Shown here: piece by piece, positions 1-8,195 of the stretch | Layout of the letters: the number at the start of each line of letters is the position of its first letter | How positions within the stretch are numbered: the first letter of the stretch is position 1 | Assembly (NCBI GenBank): GCA_031263265.1 | Contig: JAISGE010000143.1 | Location: 1 to 38,943, forward strand | Direction: 5' to 3' | DNA: 38,943 nt | Origin: Treponema sp. | GTDB lineage: Bacteria; Spirochaetota; Spirochaetia; Treponematales; Breznakiellaceae | Translations under genes and position numbers: made by a program | Notes under the pieces: generated by a model | Told to the model about the DNA's origin: nothing | What the model saw: only the letters and a program-made list of their open reading frames with translations | The model's database searches: none

Positions 1-22
1 AAAGTATGATAAGGAAGAAACG

Positions 23-118
23 CTAAAAAACAAGTAAGCATAACTCTTTGTGATACAACGAATTAGCTCTTATCAACTTAACATCGGAATTTGTCATCAT
101 ACTTTGTAGATCACCTCC
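23..118 (-). repeat. Dispersed intergenic repeat, copy 1, with vestigial gene start
   Basis: Bases 55-118 align with 38187-38251 near the other end of the window. CATCATACTTTGTAGA is identical in both, ACAA-GAATTAGCT is shared about 40 bases before it, and CACC-CC follows it. Read on the minus strand, this copy shows a Shine-Dalgarno-like GGAGGTG, then ATGATG and a 25-codon frame ending at 23. In the other copy the frame closes after 7 codons. The first ten bases of the window (AAAGTATGAT) are an inverted copy of part of the core. It could be a small mobile or REP-like element or the remnant of a duplicated gene start. I do not recognise it. Confidence 0.5.
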
Positions 119-147
119 AAAAATCGTACTGCGCATAACAGGACTGT

Positions 148-243
148 TTACGCTTCGCCGCCGGTAGGCGGATCGGTAAATGCTACGCATTTGCTTATTC
201 GGGCGGCCAAAACGTCGTAAACGGCCGGAACGCTATACGCCAT
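148..243 (-). repeat. Palindrome-rich intergenic element with a 31-codon frame
   Basis: This stretch is more G+C-rich than its surroundings and contains several short hairpins: CGCC/GGCG around GGTA, AAATGC/GCATTT around TAC, and CGGCC/GGCCG. The minus strand holds an open frame of 31 codons from an ATG at 243 to a TAA at 148, with no good ribosome binding site. The combination of nested palindromes and an accidental open frame looks like a dispersed intergenic repeat rather than a gene. No second copy was found in the window. Confidence 0.35.
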
Positions 244-286
244 TTTTTTTGAAACTACCCCTTTTCTCGTTAAATCTAATGCTTGT

Positions 287-312
287 TCTTTTAAAACTTC
301 AGTTTTGAAGAG
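287..312 (+). repeat. TTTTAAAACTTCAGTTTTGAAG hairpin repeat, copy 1
   Basis: An imperfect hairpin whose core, AAAACTTCAG followed by TTTGAA, recurs in the rho leader at 20211-20245. It lies about 40 bases before the cysteine desulfurase start. Having the same unusual core in two unrelated intergenic regions suggests a dispersed repeat. Its role is unknown. Confidence 0.4.
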
Positions 313-349
313 CCTCTCAAGTCAAGGTAATACAGGTCGATAAGAATGT

Positions 350-1513
350 ATGAACCAAAGAATTTATGTGGATAATTCAGCGACAACCGCGGTTTCTGAA
401 AAAGCGTTGTCGGCAATGCTGCCCTATTTTCGTGAGCATTTCGGTAATCCCTCGGCTCTTTATAGTTATGGACAGGAAGCGAAAAAGGCATTGGAAGACA
501 GCCGCGGTATGGTCGCCAAGGCCATTGGAGCGTTAAACAATGAAATCTACTTCACCTCAGGCGGAACAGAAAGCGATAATTGGGCAATCCGCAGTGTTTG
601 CGAGTCAAAAAACAAGATGGGCAAACATGTCATTTCAACGGCAATAGAACATAATGCGATTTTGCGGACGCTTGAAAAAATGCAGGGAGAAGGGTATGAG
701 ATAACCTTACTTAAACCTGATAAAAACGGGCAAATAGCAGCCGAACAACTGGAAAACGCGATACGCAAAGATACTATTTTAATAAGCATTATGATGGCAA
801 ATAATGTTGTTGGAACCGTACTGCCAATTAAAGCATTGTGTGAAACTGCTCATAAGCATCACATTATCTTTCATACAGACGCGGTTCAAGCAGCCGCACA
901 TGTACCCATTAATGTACGCAGCCTTGGCGTTGATTTACTGTCAATGTCAGCGCATAAGTTTCATGGACCAAAAGGTGTTGGCGCACTGTTCGTAAAAGTA
1001 GCGGTTAAGCCGGCAGCCTATATCACTAGCGGTGGACAAGAAAAAGGGTATCGTTCCGGTACTGAAAATGTGCCAGGTATAGTCGGTATGGCAGCAGCCA
1101 TAAAAGAAGGTACAGAAAATTTGCAAAATAACACGCGGCAGCTTACGGCACTGAGAGATAAACTCATTGAAAATACGCTTAAAATCCCTGGAACCTATTT
1201 AACCGGCGACTCCGCTAACCGTCTGCCCGGCCATGCTTCTTTTGTTTTTGAGGGTGGTAAAGAAGGCGCTTATTTAATAAATATGCTCAATGAAGAAGGG
1301 ATTTGCGCAAGTTCCGGTTCTGCTTGTTCCGCTTCATCAATAGAAGCACCTCATGTACTCATCGCCATGGATTATGATAAAGAAATTGCACAGAGCGCAG
1401 TAAGAATATCCCTTTCTTATTATAATACTGAAAAAGAGATTGATACCATTAATGAAAGATTACCCCTGCTTATAGCGGAATTACGGCGGCGAAAAGAAAA
1501 GACGATCCGGTAA
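350..1513 (+). CDS. Cysteine desulfurase (NifS/IscS family)
   Basis: A 387-aa PLP-dependent enzyme that takes sulfur from cysteine, giving alanine and an enzyme persulfide used for Fe-S clusters or thiolation. The N-terminus YVDNSATT, the glycine-rich TSGGTESDNWA, the PLP lysine in SAHKFHGPKG (K203) and the catalytic cysteine in SSGSACS (C326) are all present, and length is typical. The start at 350 is the only one that leaves the N-terminal motif intact; the binding site before it is weak (AGG 13 bases upstream). No IscU-type scaffold or iscR lies beside it in the window, so its acceptor cannot be named. Its codons look more A+T-rich than those of the genes that follow, and repeats lie just upstream, so acquisition by transfer is possible. 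It need not be linked to nitrogen fixation. Confidence 0.92.
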   Translation: MNQRIYVDNSATTAVSEKALSAMLPYFREHFGNPSALYSYGQEAKKALEDSRGMVAKAIGALNNEIYFTSGGTESDNWAIRSVCESKNKMGKHVISTAIEHNAILRTLEKMQGEGYEITLLKPDKNGQIAAEQLENAIRKDTILISIMMANNVVGTVLPIKALCETAHKHHIIFHTDAVQAAAHVPINVRSLGVDLLSMSAHKFHGPKGVGALFVKVAVKPAAYITSGGQEKGYRSGTENVPGIVGMAAAIKEGTENLQNNTRQLTALRDKLIENTLKIPGTYLTGDSANRLPGHASFVFEGGKEGAYLINMLNEEGICASSGSACSASSIEAPHVLIAMDYDKEIAQSAVRISLSYYNTEKEIDTINERLPLLIAELRRRKEKTIR

Positions 1514-1525
1514 ATGAGCCTGTTT

Positions 1526-1576
1526 CGGATACGGACAAGGAAAGTTTGGGTATCCCCTTGTCCATGATACAATCCG
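1526..1576. terminator. Hairpin between convergent genes
   Basis: GGACAAGG (1533-1540) pairs perfectly with CCTTGTCC (1556-1563), and CGGAT/ATCCG outside it extends the stem. It lies between the ends of the convergent desulfurase and helicase genes, where a two-way terminator is expected. There is no clear T run on either side, so an intrinsic terminator is only likely, not certain. Confidence 0.4.
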
Positions 1577-1580
1577 TACC

Positions 1581-3398
1581 TTACTGGGGCGTAGATGCAG
1601 GCTTGATGGCAGGATTATCCGGAGTCTTTCGGGAAAACGTACATGCCCGACGGGCCGCATCTTCCGGGAGCGTAGCAAACGCACAATAGTCTTTCATTTC
1701 AATGGCGTCCACCAAACGTCCCGGTACTCCTCCGGCCTGCATGAGGAGTTTCGCCACATCCCGGGCAGAAGCCCCATGACGGCGTCCAAGCCCCACATAG
1801 ACCCGGGCAAAACCACTGTCTGGAACCAGGGCAAGGTTTCCCTTAGATGACCAACCCCTGGTAACATGCCGATCTTTGCGATGGTCTGAACGATCTTGTC
1901 CGTCGAAATCATGCCGGGAGGAAAACCGCCGCGTTCCCAGGCGTCCCCGTCCCTCATCCCGGGGCGTAGTTTCTTGAAATTCCGTAATGGAACCGTACCG
2001 GGAAGGATCAAGCATATCCCCAAAGGTAAGGGCAATGAGGGCCTCTACCGCGCCTTCGCTGCCCAACTTTTCTATGAGTTCCCGGCTCACCTGGGCATGG
2101 AGCGGCGGAACTGGGGAGCAGGCATCTCCTATGTCTTCTGAATCCGGCATAAGGGGTATGTCCGTTTCCGCATTGATCGGGAGGGGACTCCAGTTTGCAG
2201 GAAGTGCGGCACTCACGGACAAAAGAATCCGTTTTTTGATGGCCTTCATAACCGATTTTATCTTAGGCACCTTCATCCATTCGATTTTAGTGCCCAAGGT
2301 TCGTTCCATATTACGAGACAAATGGTTGATTTTCCCTCGTTCTGCGGGCAGGGCAAGACTGATGGCTTTGCCCCGCCTCCCGGCTCGTCCGGTTCTACCG
2401 ATACGGTGTACATAGGTTTCCCGGTCATTGGGAAGGTCCCAGTTTATCACATGGCTAAGCCGTTCAATATCAAGGCCCCGGGCAGCCACATCAGTGGCTA
2501 CCAAGATGGTGGTGATTCGGGAACGGAAGCGCCGGAGGGTTCGCTCCCGGGCCTCCTGGGACAGATCCCCGTGGATAGCCTCGGCTGCATAAGCCCCTTC
2601 AACAAGCCTTCGGGCGAGTTCGTCGGTTCCCGCTTTAGTAGCACAGAAAATAAGGCCGTAGAAATCATCTGCCCCGTCAATGATCCGCCGTAGTGCCTCA
2701 AGCCGGTCTTCCTTCTTGACTACCAGGTAATACTGATCCACCGCAGGCTTTTCATCTTCTGGGGCGCTGTCTTCCAGGATTTCCACGTCGCCGATATAGT
2801 CTCGGACGATCCTCAGGATACCTTCGGGCATGGTCGCGGAAAAGAGGGCTACCCGGCGCTCACTTTTAACGGCTTTGAGGATCGTCTCCACATCCTCAAA
2901 AAAACCCATATCCAACATTTCATCGGCTTCATCCAGGATGCACCAGTCCACTGCGGAAAGGTCCAGCACCTTCCGTTCCATAAGATCCATGATACGGCCT
3001 GGGGTTCCTACCACAATTTCAGTACCCCGTTTGAGATCCAGGATTTGATTTCTGATGGAAGAGCCGCCGTAAACCGCCGTGATCCGGGGAAAAGGCCCCG
3101 TGGTGAGGGATGCAATTTCTTTAGCAATCTGCAGGGCCAATTCCCTTGTAGGAGTGAGAATAAGCGCCCGGGGCGCGTGTCCCCCTTGGGTGAGTTGCTC
3201 AACCAAGGGTATGCCAAAGGCAGCGGTCTTACCCGTACCGGTCCTGGCCTTTACAATAAGATGCCCCTTATCTGCAAGTAGCCGGGGCAGGGCAATCGTT
3301 TGAATAGAACTGGGCGCCGTAAAACCCTTTTGGGTTAAGGCATCAAGTATCGTATCGGATAAACCGAAAGAAGCAAAAGGATGACAGTCTGTAGTCAT
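1581..3398 (-). CDS. DEAD-box RNA helicase with DbpA-type RNA-binding domain
   Basis: A 605-aa ATP-dependent RNA helicase of the CsdA/DbpA type, which remodels RNA during ribosome assembly or mRNA decay. Seen in order: Q-motif region FASFGLSDTIL, Walker A ARTGTGKT (residues 51-58), PTRELALQIA, DEAD in LDEADEMLDMGF, SAT in LFSATMP, and HRIGRTGR. The C-terminal ~80 residues (FARVYVGLGRRHGASARDV) match the small RRM-like domain of DbpA/CsdA. Before it lies an Arg/Asp-rich low-complexity linker (RDEGRGRLGTRRFSSRHDFD). The ORF track begins at a TTG at 3434; the ATG at 3398 sits directly before the helicase fold and is preferred, although neither start has a good binding site. It is transcribed divergently from the unknown gene at 3479. 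Whether it acts mainly on 23S rRNA (DbpA) or as a general cold-shock helicase (CsdA) cannot be decided. Confidence 0.93.
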   Translation of the reverse strand: MTTDCHPFASFGLSDTILDALTQKGFTAPSSIQTIALPRLLADKGHLIVKARTGTGKTAAFGIPLVEQLTQGGHAPRALILTPTRELALQIAKEIASLTTGPFPRITAVYGGSSIRNQILDLKRGTEIVVGTPGRIMDLMERKVLDLSAVDWCILDEADEMLDMGFFEDVETILKAVKSERRVALFSATMPEGILRIVRDYIGDVEILEDSAPEDEKPAVDQYYLVVKKEDRLEALRRIIDGADDFYGLIFCATKAGTDELARRLVEGAYAAEAIHGDLSQEARERTLRRFRSRITTILVATDVAARGLDIERLSHVINWDLPNDRETYVHRIGRTGRAGRRGKAISLALPAERGKINHLSRNMERTLGTKIEWMKVPKIKSVMKAIKKRILLSVSAALPANWSPLPINAETDIPLMPDSEDIGDACSPVPPLHAQVSRELIEKLGSEGAVEALIALTFGDMLDPSRYGSITEFQETTPRDEGRGRLGTRRFSSRHDFDGQDRSDHRKDRHVTRGWSSKGNLALVPDSGFARVYVGLGRRHGASARDVAKLLMQAGGVPGRLVDAIEMKDYCAFATLPEDAARRACTFSRKTPDNPAIKPASTPQ

Positions 3399-3478
3399 AG
3401 GAGTAGTATAAAGAGGATTGCCAGGTAAATACAAGCAGGGATCCCAGGCATCCCATGGCTGCTCAAGGGGGTACTGGT

Positions 3479-3853
3479 ATGCAGATTACAGAAGTGCTCA
3501 AGACCGGGAGCGCTTATTCCCGGGTAAGGTTTGACGATGGAACCGAAGCCCAGGTTCCTACGCCCTATGCCCTAGCCGGTAAAGACTATATTTCGGTTAA
3601 GCTTTTGAAAAAAGACCGCCGGTATACCCAGTATGAGGGAATTCACCTCTCCGCCCGGCTTGAAGGGCGGCATGGGCTTATCATCAGGAACAAAGATACG
3701 ATATGCCGGGCCATGATTGCCCAGACTCAGTGGGCATGGAAAGCCGCTCAGGTGTGGTGTTTGTTTATGATGGATGTTACTCCTGGGGATACCTTTGAGA
3801 CGGCGGTGGATTATTTTGAGCGGAAGGGGATCAAGATGCGGGTTTCTGGTTAA
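3479..3853 (+). CDS. Conserved-looking hypothetical protein, 124 aa
   Basis: I do not recognise this protein. AGGGGG at 3465-3470 lies 8 bases before the ATG at 3479, so that start is preferred over the upstream one in the ORF track (3455). The first 60 residues look like a beta-rich barrel or KOW/SH3-like fold (QITEVLKTGSAYSRVRFDDG). The second half is helical with a Trp-rich stretch (TQWAWKAAQVWCLFM) and ends in a short basic tail. There is no signal peptide or membrane segment. It is divergent from the RNA helicase and is followed 89 bases later by galM. Codon use and the ribosome binding site support a real gene; function is unknown. Confidence 0.75.
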   Translation: MQITEVLKTGSAYSRVRFDDGTEAQVPTPYALAGKDYISVKLLKKDRRYTQYEGIHLSARLEGRHGLIIRNKDTICRAMIAQTQWAWKAAQVWCLFMMDVTPGDTFETAVDYFERKGIKMRVSG

Positions 3854-3942
3854 GCCTGCTCAAGCGATAACACTCAAGTTTTGAAACAGGAGTAATTGAA
3901 AACATACTGGTATTGGGATATAGTCTGCTTGTTGGGGGTCTT

Positions 3943-4974
3943 ATGAAAATCAGCAAAAAAACCTTTGGAATGCTTTCATCAGGAAAGAAAGTATACTTGT
4001 ATACCCTGCATGCCGGGGATCTATCCCTGTCCCTCTCGTCTTTTGGGGCAAGCCTCACGTCCCTGCTCGTGCCTTCCCGCATAACTCGGAAGGATGATGT
4101 ACTTTTGGGTTATTCCACCCTAGAAGCCTATACCCATAACACGCCGTATTTTGGCGTTACCATTGGCCGTTTTGGCAACCGGATAGGGGGAGGGCGCTTT
4201 TCCCTACAGGGTACCGATTATACGTTGTATCAGAATGATGGTTCCCATACTCTGCATGGGGGCAGGCGGGGTTTTGACAAGGTCCTCTGGAAGGCCAATG
4301 CCTATGAAGAGCGGGATGGGATCTTTGTCCGCTTTGAACTGACCAGCCCAGATGGGGATGAGGGGTTTCCAGGAACCTGTAAGGTTGCGGTGAGTTACGG
4401 CCTTACCAAGTCCAATGAGGTGATTGCGGACTACCAGGCCAGGGTAGATGCCCCTTGTCCCGTGAATCTGACCAACCATGCGTATTTCAACCTCGCCGGG
4501 GAAGGGAAGGGGGACATCCTGTCCCATGAAGTAGCCATTTATGCAGAGGCTTATGTGGAGGTTGACGGCTCTCTGATTCCCACCGGGAGATTAGTGCCGG
4601 TTGCGAATGGCCCCTTTGATTTCAGGAGCCGCAAGCCTATTAAACAGGATTTTGATGGGGTGCCTGGGGGCTACGATCATTGTTTTGTGCTCAATAGCGA
4701 TCCGGGGAAACTGCGTCCCTGTGCTGAAGTATATGAAGGAAGTTCCGGCAGGCGCCTGCGGGTGTTTACTACCCAGCCGGGGGTTCAGTTTTATACGGGG
4801 AATCAGATCGGGGTAGTCCAGGGAAAAGCCGGTTCGGTGTACACCAAACAGAGCGGCTTCTGCCTTGAAACCCAGCACTTTCCCGATGCTCCCAATAAGC
4901 CCCAGTTTCCGTCGTCCATCTATGGTCCTAAGCAGGATTACCATGAAAAAGCCCTGTTCGCCTTTGATTGGTAA
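3943..4974 (+). CDS. galM: Aldose 1-epimerase (galactose mutarotase)
   Basis: A 343-aa cytoplasmic enzyme that interconverts alpha and beta anomers of galactose or glucose and feeds the Leloir pathway. Visible family motifs are GRFGNRIGGGRF, the substrate-binding NDGSHTLHGG, the catalytic-histidine motif NHAYFNLAG, and the C-terminal catalytic glutamate in FCLETQHFPDAPN. Length is normal. The ORF track starts at a TTG (3913), but the ATG at 3943 has GGGGG about 6 bases upstream and leads straight into the conserved N-terminus, so it is preferred. No other galactose genes are adjacent. An AU-rich hairpin follows before the V-ATPase promoter. Confidence 0.93.
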   Translation: MKISKKTFGMLSSGKKVYLYTLHAGDLSLSLSSFGASLTSLLVPSRITRKDDVLLGYSTLEAYTHNTPYFGVTIGRFGNRIGGGRFSLQGTDYTLYQNDGSHTLHGGRRGFDKVLWKANAYEERDGIFVRFELTSPDGDEGFPGTCKVAVSYGLTKSNEVIADYQARVDAPCPVNLTNHAYFNLAGEGKGDILSHEVAIYAEAYVEVDGSLIPTGRLVPVANGPFDFRSRKPIKQDFDGVPGGYDHCFVLNSDPGKLRPCAEVYEGSSGRRLRVFTTQPGVQFYTGNQIGVVQGKAGSVYTKQSGFCLETQHFPDAPNKPQFPSSIYGPKQDYHEKALFAFDW

Positions 4975-5004
4975 GGTACGTAAAGTAAAACAGAGCAAAA
5001 GTAA

Positions 5005-5027
5005 AAGTAAAAGTTATTTTTTTACTT
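5005..5027 (+). terminator. AU-rich hairpin after galM
   Basis: AAGTAAAA (5005-5012) pairs with TTTTACTT (5020-5027) around a 7-base loop. It sits 30 bases after the galM stop and overlaps the -35 region of the V-ATPase promoter. The all-AU stem is weak, so termination is uncertain. Confidence 0.25.
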
Positions 5028-5054
5028 GTAAAAATCTTAATATGTTATTACAAT
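5026..5054 (+). promoter_or_regulatory. Sigma-70-type promoter of the V-ATPase operon
   Basis: TTGTAA (5026-5031), a 17-base spacer and TACAAT (5049-5054) are close to the housekeeping consensus. Transcription would start near 5061, giving a leader of about 100 bases before atpE. No operator is evident. Confidence 0.6.
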
Positions 5055-5160
5055 GATAATAAATCTAGCGTTTAGTGAAGTCGGTCTGGAATGAATAGGA
5101 TGCAGGGTACGACCTACTAAATGGAACAGCCGGAATGATTAGGGAAATAAAGAGGAGATT

Positions 5161-5775
5161 ATGGACATCCAACTTCAGGAACTTATTGATAAGATAAAAA
5201 AGGATGGAATCGAATCCGCCGCGGAAGAGGCAGCGCGGTTGAAATCTCAGGCCGAGGAACAAGCCAAGCGTATCGTCGAAGTGGCGCAACGAGATGCGGA
5301 CGCTATCATTGCTAAAGGGAAAGCAGATGCTGAACGGCTGGAAAAGGCGGGTATCGTAGCCCTTGAACAGGCTTCCCGGAATCTTGTCTTGGCCTTTAAG
5401 GGTGAAATTCAGGCGCTTTTGGATACCATTATTGCCCAACGCTTGAGGGAATCTTATACCGAGGATACCCTCAAGGCAGTACTTCCTGAATTGTTAAAGA
5501 CCTGGGCTGCCAAGGGTAGTGATGAACTGGATCTCATCCTCAGTGAAAAGGCACTTAAAAATCTTCAGGCTTATTTTAACAATATCTTGGCCGATACATT
5601 GGCGCGAGGGCTAGAACTCAAATCGGATCGGAATCTTGCCGCAGGTTTTCGTATTGCCCATAAGGATGGATCTGCGTATTACGATTTTTCCGCTGAATCT
5701 GTTGGGACCCTGTTATCAGCGTATCTTAACCCTCGTTTGGGGGAGATTCTAAAACAAGCAGTAAAAGGAAGCTAG
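5161..5775 (+). CDS. atpE: V-type ATPase subunit E
   Basis: A 204-aa peripheral-stalk subunit that links the catalytic A3B3 head to the membrane subunit I. The N-terminal ~100 residues form a charged, Ala-rich helix (EEAARLKSQAEEQAKRIVEVAQRDAD), followed by a compact C-terminal domain, as usual for subunit E. AGGAG lies just before the ATG at 5161. It is the first gene of the operon E, DUF2764, A, B, D, I, K. The usual partner, subunit G/H, is absent from the operon, so E may dimerise or pair with an unlinked subunit. Confidence 0.9.
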   Translation: MDIQLQELIDKIKKDGIESAAEEAARLKSQAEEQAKRIVEVAQRDADAIIAKGKADAERLEKAGIVALEQASRNLVLAFKGEIQALLDTIIAQRLRESYTEDTLKAVLPELLKTWAAKGSDELDLILSEKALKNLQAYFNNILADTLARGLELKSDRNLAAGFRIAHKDGSAYYDFSAESVGTLLSAYLNPRLGEILKQAVKGS

Positions 5776-6417
5776 GTGGTGGCTTATTATTATCTTATAG
5801 CCCAACTTCCTTATCTTATATACGGCCAAGATGCACCTATGTCTTCGGTTCAGTTTAAATCCCTCTGTGAATCTGAACTAAGTCCTCGGGATGCGGCATT
5901 ATTGGAGCTGTGTACTTTGGATCCGGAACCGGAAGCTGTACGGACTGAGGGAGGAGAAGGTGTTTCGTACCGGGATGTGCCTATTACTACGGTTTCACCG
6001 TTTATTAATGGGTGGCGAATCTGGGAACGGGCATTGCGTTTGAATCTTGCCCGGTACCGGGCGCAGCATTTAGGCCAAGAAGGGTCAGTGGATCCGCCGG
6101 AAGAGCCTATGGAAGCAGGGGCCTTGGCAAAGACGGCCCTGGGTTTAGATTCTCCTTTGGAAGCGGAACTTTTCCTTGACCAGGCCCGGTGGAACGCTAT
6201 CGAAGCCTTGCAGGGGTTTGATTATTTTGGTGTTACGACTATTTATGCCTATCTTCTGAGGCTGCTCCTTATGGAGCGCCGGTCTTTATTCAGGCCAGAG
6301 GAAGGGTTTACCGCGTATAAAGGGCTTTATACCGCTATCATGGCGGCTGCTAGTGGACTTGAGTCCGGGGGGGGCTCCAAGTCTGAAATCAGTATTGAAT
6401 CGGGAGAACCGAAATGA
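5776..6417 (+). CDS. DUF2764 family protein of the V-ATPase operon
   Basis: A 213-aa protein of the DUF2764 family, which is known from bacterial V-ATPase operons of spirochaetes and some other phyla, always between the E and A genes. It starts with a GTG directly after the atpE stop, with AAGGAAG upstream. It begins MVAYYYLIAQLPYL and is mostly helical (ARWNAIEALQGFDYFG). Subunit C, the central-stalk socket, is missing from this operon, so DUF2764 is a reasonable candidate to do its job; that is inference. A run of eight G lies near the 3' end (6367-6374), within a Gly-rich tail. The gene overlaps atpA by four bases (ATGA), implying translational coupling. Confidence 0.85.
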   Translation: MVAYYYLIAQLPYLIYGQDAPMSSVQFKSLCESELSPRDAALLELCTLDPEPEAVRTEGGEGVSYRDVPITTVSPFINGWRIWERALRLNLARYRAQHLGQEGSVDPPEEPMEAGALAKTALGLDSPLEAELFLDQARWNAIEALQGFDYFGVTTIYAYLLRLLLMERRSLFRPEEGFTAYKGLYTAIMAAASGLESGGGSKSEISIESGEPK

Positions 6418-8174
6418 CCGGAACAAAAGGAACAGTGGTCGCCGTTAACGGCAATATGGTGAGCGTCCGTTTTGAAGGCGCTGTTTCCATGAACGAAGTC
6501 GGCTATGTCAAAGTGGGAGATAAACGGCTCAAGAGTGAGGTTATCCGAATCCGGGGAGATATATCCCAGCTTCAGGTTTTTGAGATCACCAAAGGGATCG
6601 CCGTAGGAGATACGGTAGAATATTCCGGGGATATGTTGGCCGTAGAAGTGGGACCCGGTCTTTTAGGACAGGTTTTTGATGGCCTCCAAAATCCCCTTCC
6701 CAAGCTGGCTCAAGAGGCGGGTTATTTTCTTGAACGAGGGGTATACTTGGATCCCCTGCCTTTGGATGTAGCTTGGACCTTTACTCCTGCGGTCAAAGTT
6801 GGGGATCAGGTGGAACGGGCAGATACCCTGGGAACGGTGCCGGAAGGGTCCTTTACCCATCGTATCATGGTTCCTTTTAACCTGTATGGTTCCTATACGG
6901 TGGCGTCCATCAAGGAAGCCGGGTCGTACACCATCCGGGAGACCATTGCGGAACTAAAGGATGAGAAGGGAAATCGCTTTCCCGTGGCTATGTCCTTCCG
7001 GTGGCCGGTAAAACGGCCGGTGGATTGCTATGAGGAACGGCTCAAGCCGGAAGAGTCGATGGTTACCAAGGTTAGGCTGATTGACACCTTCTTCCCGGTG
7101 GCTCGTGGGGGAACCTATTGTATCCCTGGTCCTTTTGGGGCAGGTAAAACCGTACTCCAGCAGATCACGAGCCGTAATGCGGATGTGGATATTGTGGTCT
7201 TGGCAGCCTGCGGGGAGCGGGCTGGAGAAGTGGTGGAAACCCTCAAAGAATTTCCAGAACTCACCGATCCGAAGACAGGTCGTTCTTTAATGGAACGGAC
7301 GGTGATTATCTGTAATACTTCTTCCATGCCCGTAGCGGCCCGGGAGGCTTCAGTGTACACCGCGGTAACTCTTGCGGAATACTACCGGCAGATGGGGCTT
7401 AATATTCTGCTCTTGGCGGATTCTACGAGCCGGTGGGCCCAAGCCATGCGTGAAATGTCGGGTCGCTTGGAGGAAATCCCCGGAGAAGAGGCGTTTCCAG
7501 CATATCTGGAATCTACCATTGCCAGTTTCTATGAACGGGCAGGGTTAGTACGGCTTCGGGATGGGTCCATAGGTTCTGTTACTATAGGAGGGACGGTAAG
7601 TCCTGCTGGGGGTAACTTTGAAGAGCCGGTAACCCAAGCAACCCTTAAAGTGGTGGGGGCTTTTCATGGACTTTCTCGGGAACGTTCAGATGCCCGCAAG
7701 TACCCTGCCATTCATCCTCTGGAGTCTTGGTCTAAATACAAAGGTATTATTGAGGAAGATAAGGTGGCATACGCCCATGGTTTTATGTTCCGGGGTAGTG
7801 AAGTAGAACAGATGATGAAGGTGGTGGGTGAAGAAGGAACCAGTCTGGATGACTATGTAGTTTACCTTAAGGGGGATTTCCTGGATGCGGTGTATTTCCA
7901 GCAGGATTCCTTTAATCCTGTAGACTGTGCGGCAATTCCCAACCGGCAAAAACATACCTTTGCCATCATTCTCAAGATATTGGCCTCCCAGTTTACCTTT
8001 CCAGATAAAAATGAGGCTCGAAGTTGGTTCAATCGGCTCCGACAGCGATTCCTGGATTACAATGGGACGGAGTGGGAAAGTGAGCAGTTCAAGGCCCTGC
8101 AAAAGGAGCTTGAAGTTGCGGTGGCTGAACGATCCCAGGGACTTGATAAGGCGGCGGAGCAATTCCTGGCGTAG
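6414..8174 (+). CDS. atpA: V-type ATPase catalytic subunit A
   Basis: A 586-aa catalytic subunit that binds and hydrolyses or makes ATP in the A3B3 head. The V/A-type Walker A motif GPFGAGKT lies at residues 239-246, after the long non-homologous insert (about 115-200) that separates A subunits from F1-beta. Walker B-like ILLLADSTSRWAQA, SGRLEEIPGEEAFPAYL and the C-terminal helical bundle are present. Length is normal for the family. Its ATG overlaps the DUF2764 stop. It acts at the cytoplasmic face of the inner membrane. Confidence 0.97.
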   Translation: MTGTKGTVVAVNGNMVSVRFEGAVSMNEVGYVKVGDKRLKSEVIRIRGDISQLQVFEITKGIAVGDTVEYSGDMLAVEVGPGLLGQVFDGLQNPLPKLAQEAGYFLERGVYLDPLPLDVAWTFTPAVKVGDQVERADTLGTVPEGSFTHRIMVPFNLYGSYTVASIKEAGSYTIRETIAELKDEKGNRFPVAMSFRWPVKRPVDCYEERLKPEESMVTKVRLIDTFFPVARGGTYCIPGPFGAGKTVLQQITSRNADVDIVVLAACGERAGEVVETLKEFPELTDPKTGRSLMERTVIICNTSSMPVAAREASVYTAVTLAEYYRQMGLNILLLADSTSRWAQAMREMSGRLEEIPGEEAFPAYLESTIASFYERAGLVRLRDGSIGSVTIGGTVSPAGGNFEEPVTQATLKVVGAFHGLSRERSDARKYPAIHPLESWSKYKGIIEEDKVAYAHGFMFRGSEVEQMMKVVGEEGTSLDDYVVYLKGDFLDAVYFQQDSFNPVDCAAIPNRQKHTFAIILKILASQFTFPDKNEARSWFNRLRQRFLDYNGTEWESEQFKALQKELEVAVAERSQGLDKAAEQFLA

Positions 8175-8195
8175 GATACAGAGGGAGGATCAGCA

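Noticed and set aside
350-1513. NifS as evidence of a nitrogen-fixation cluster
   Set aside because: NifS-like desulfurases are general Fe-S enzymes and no other nif gene is present in the window.
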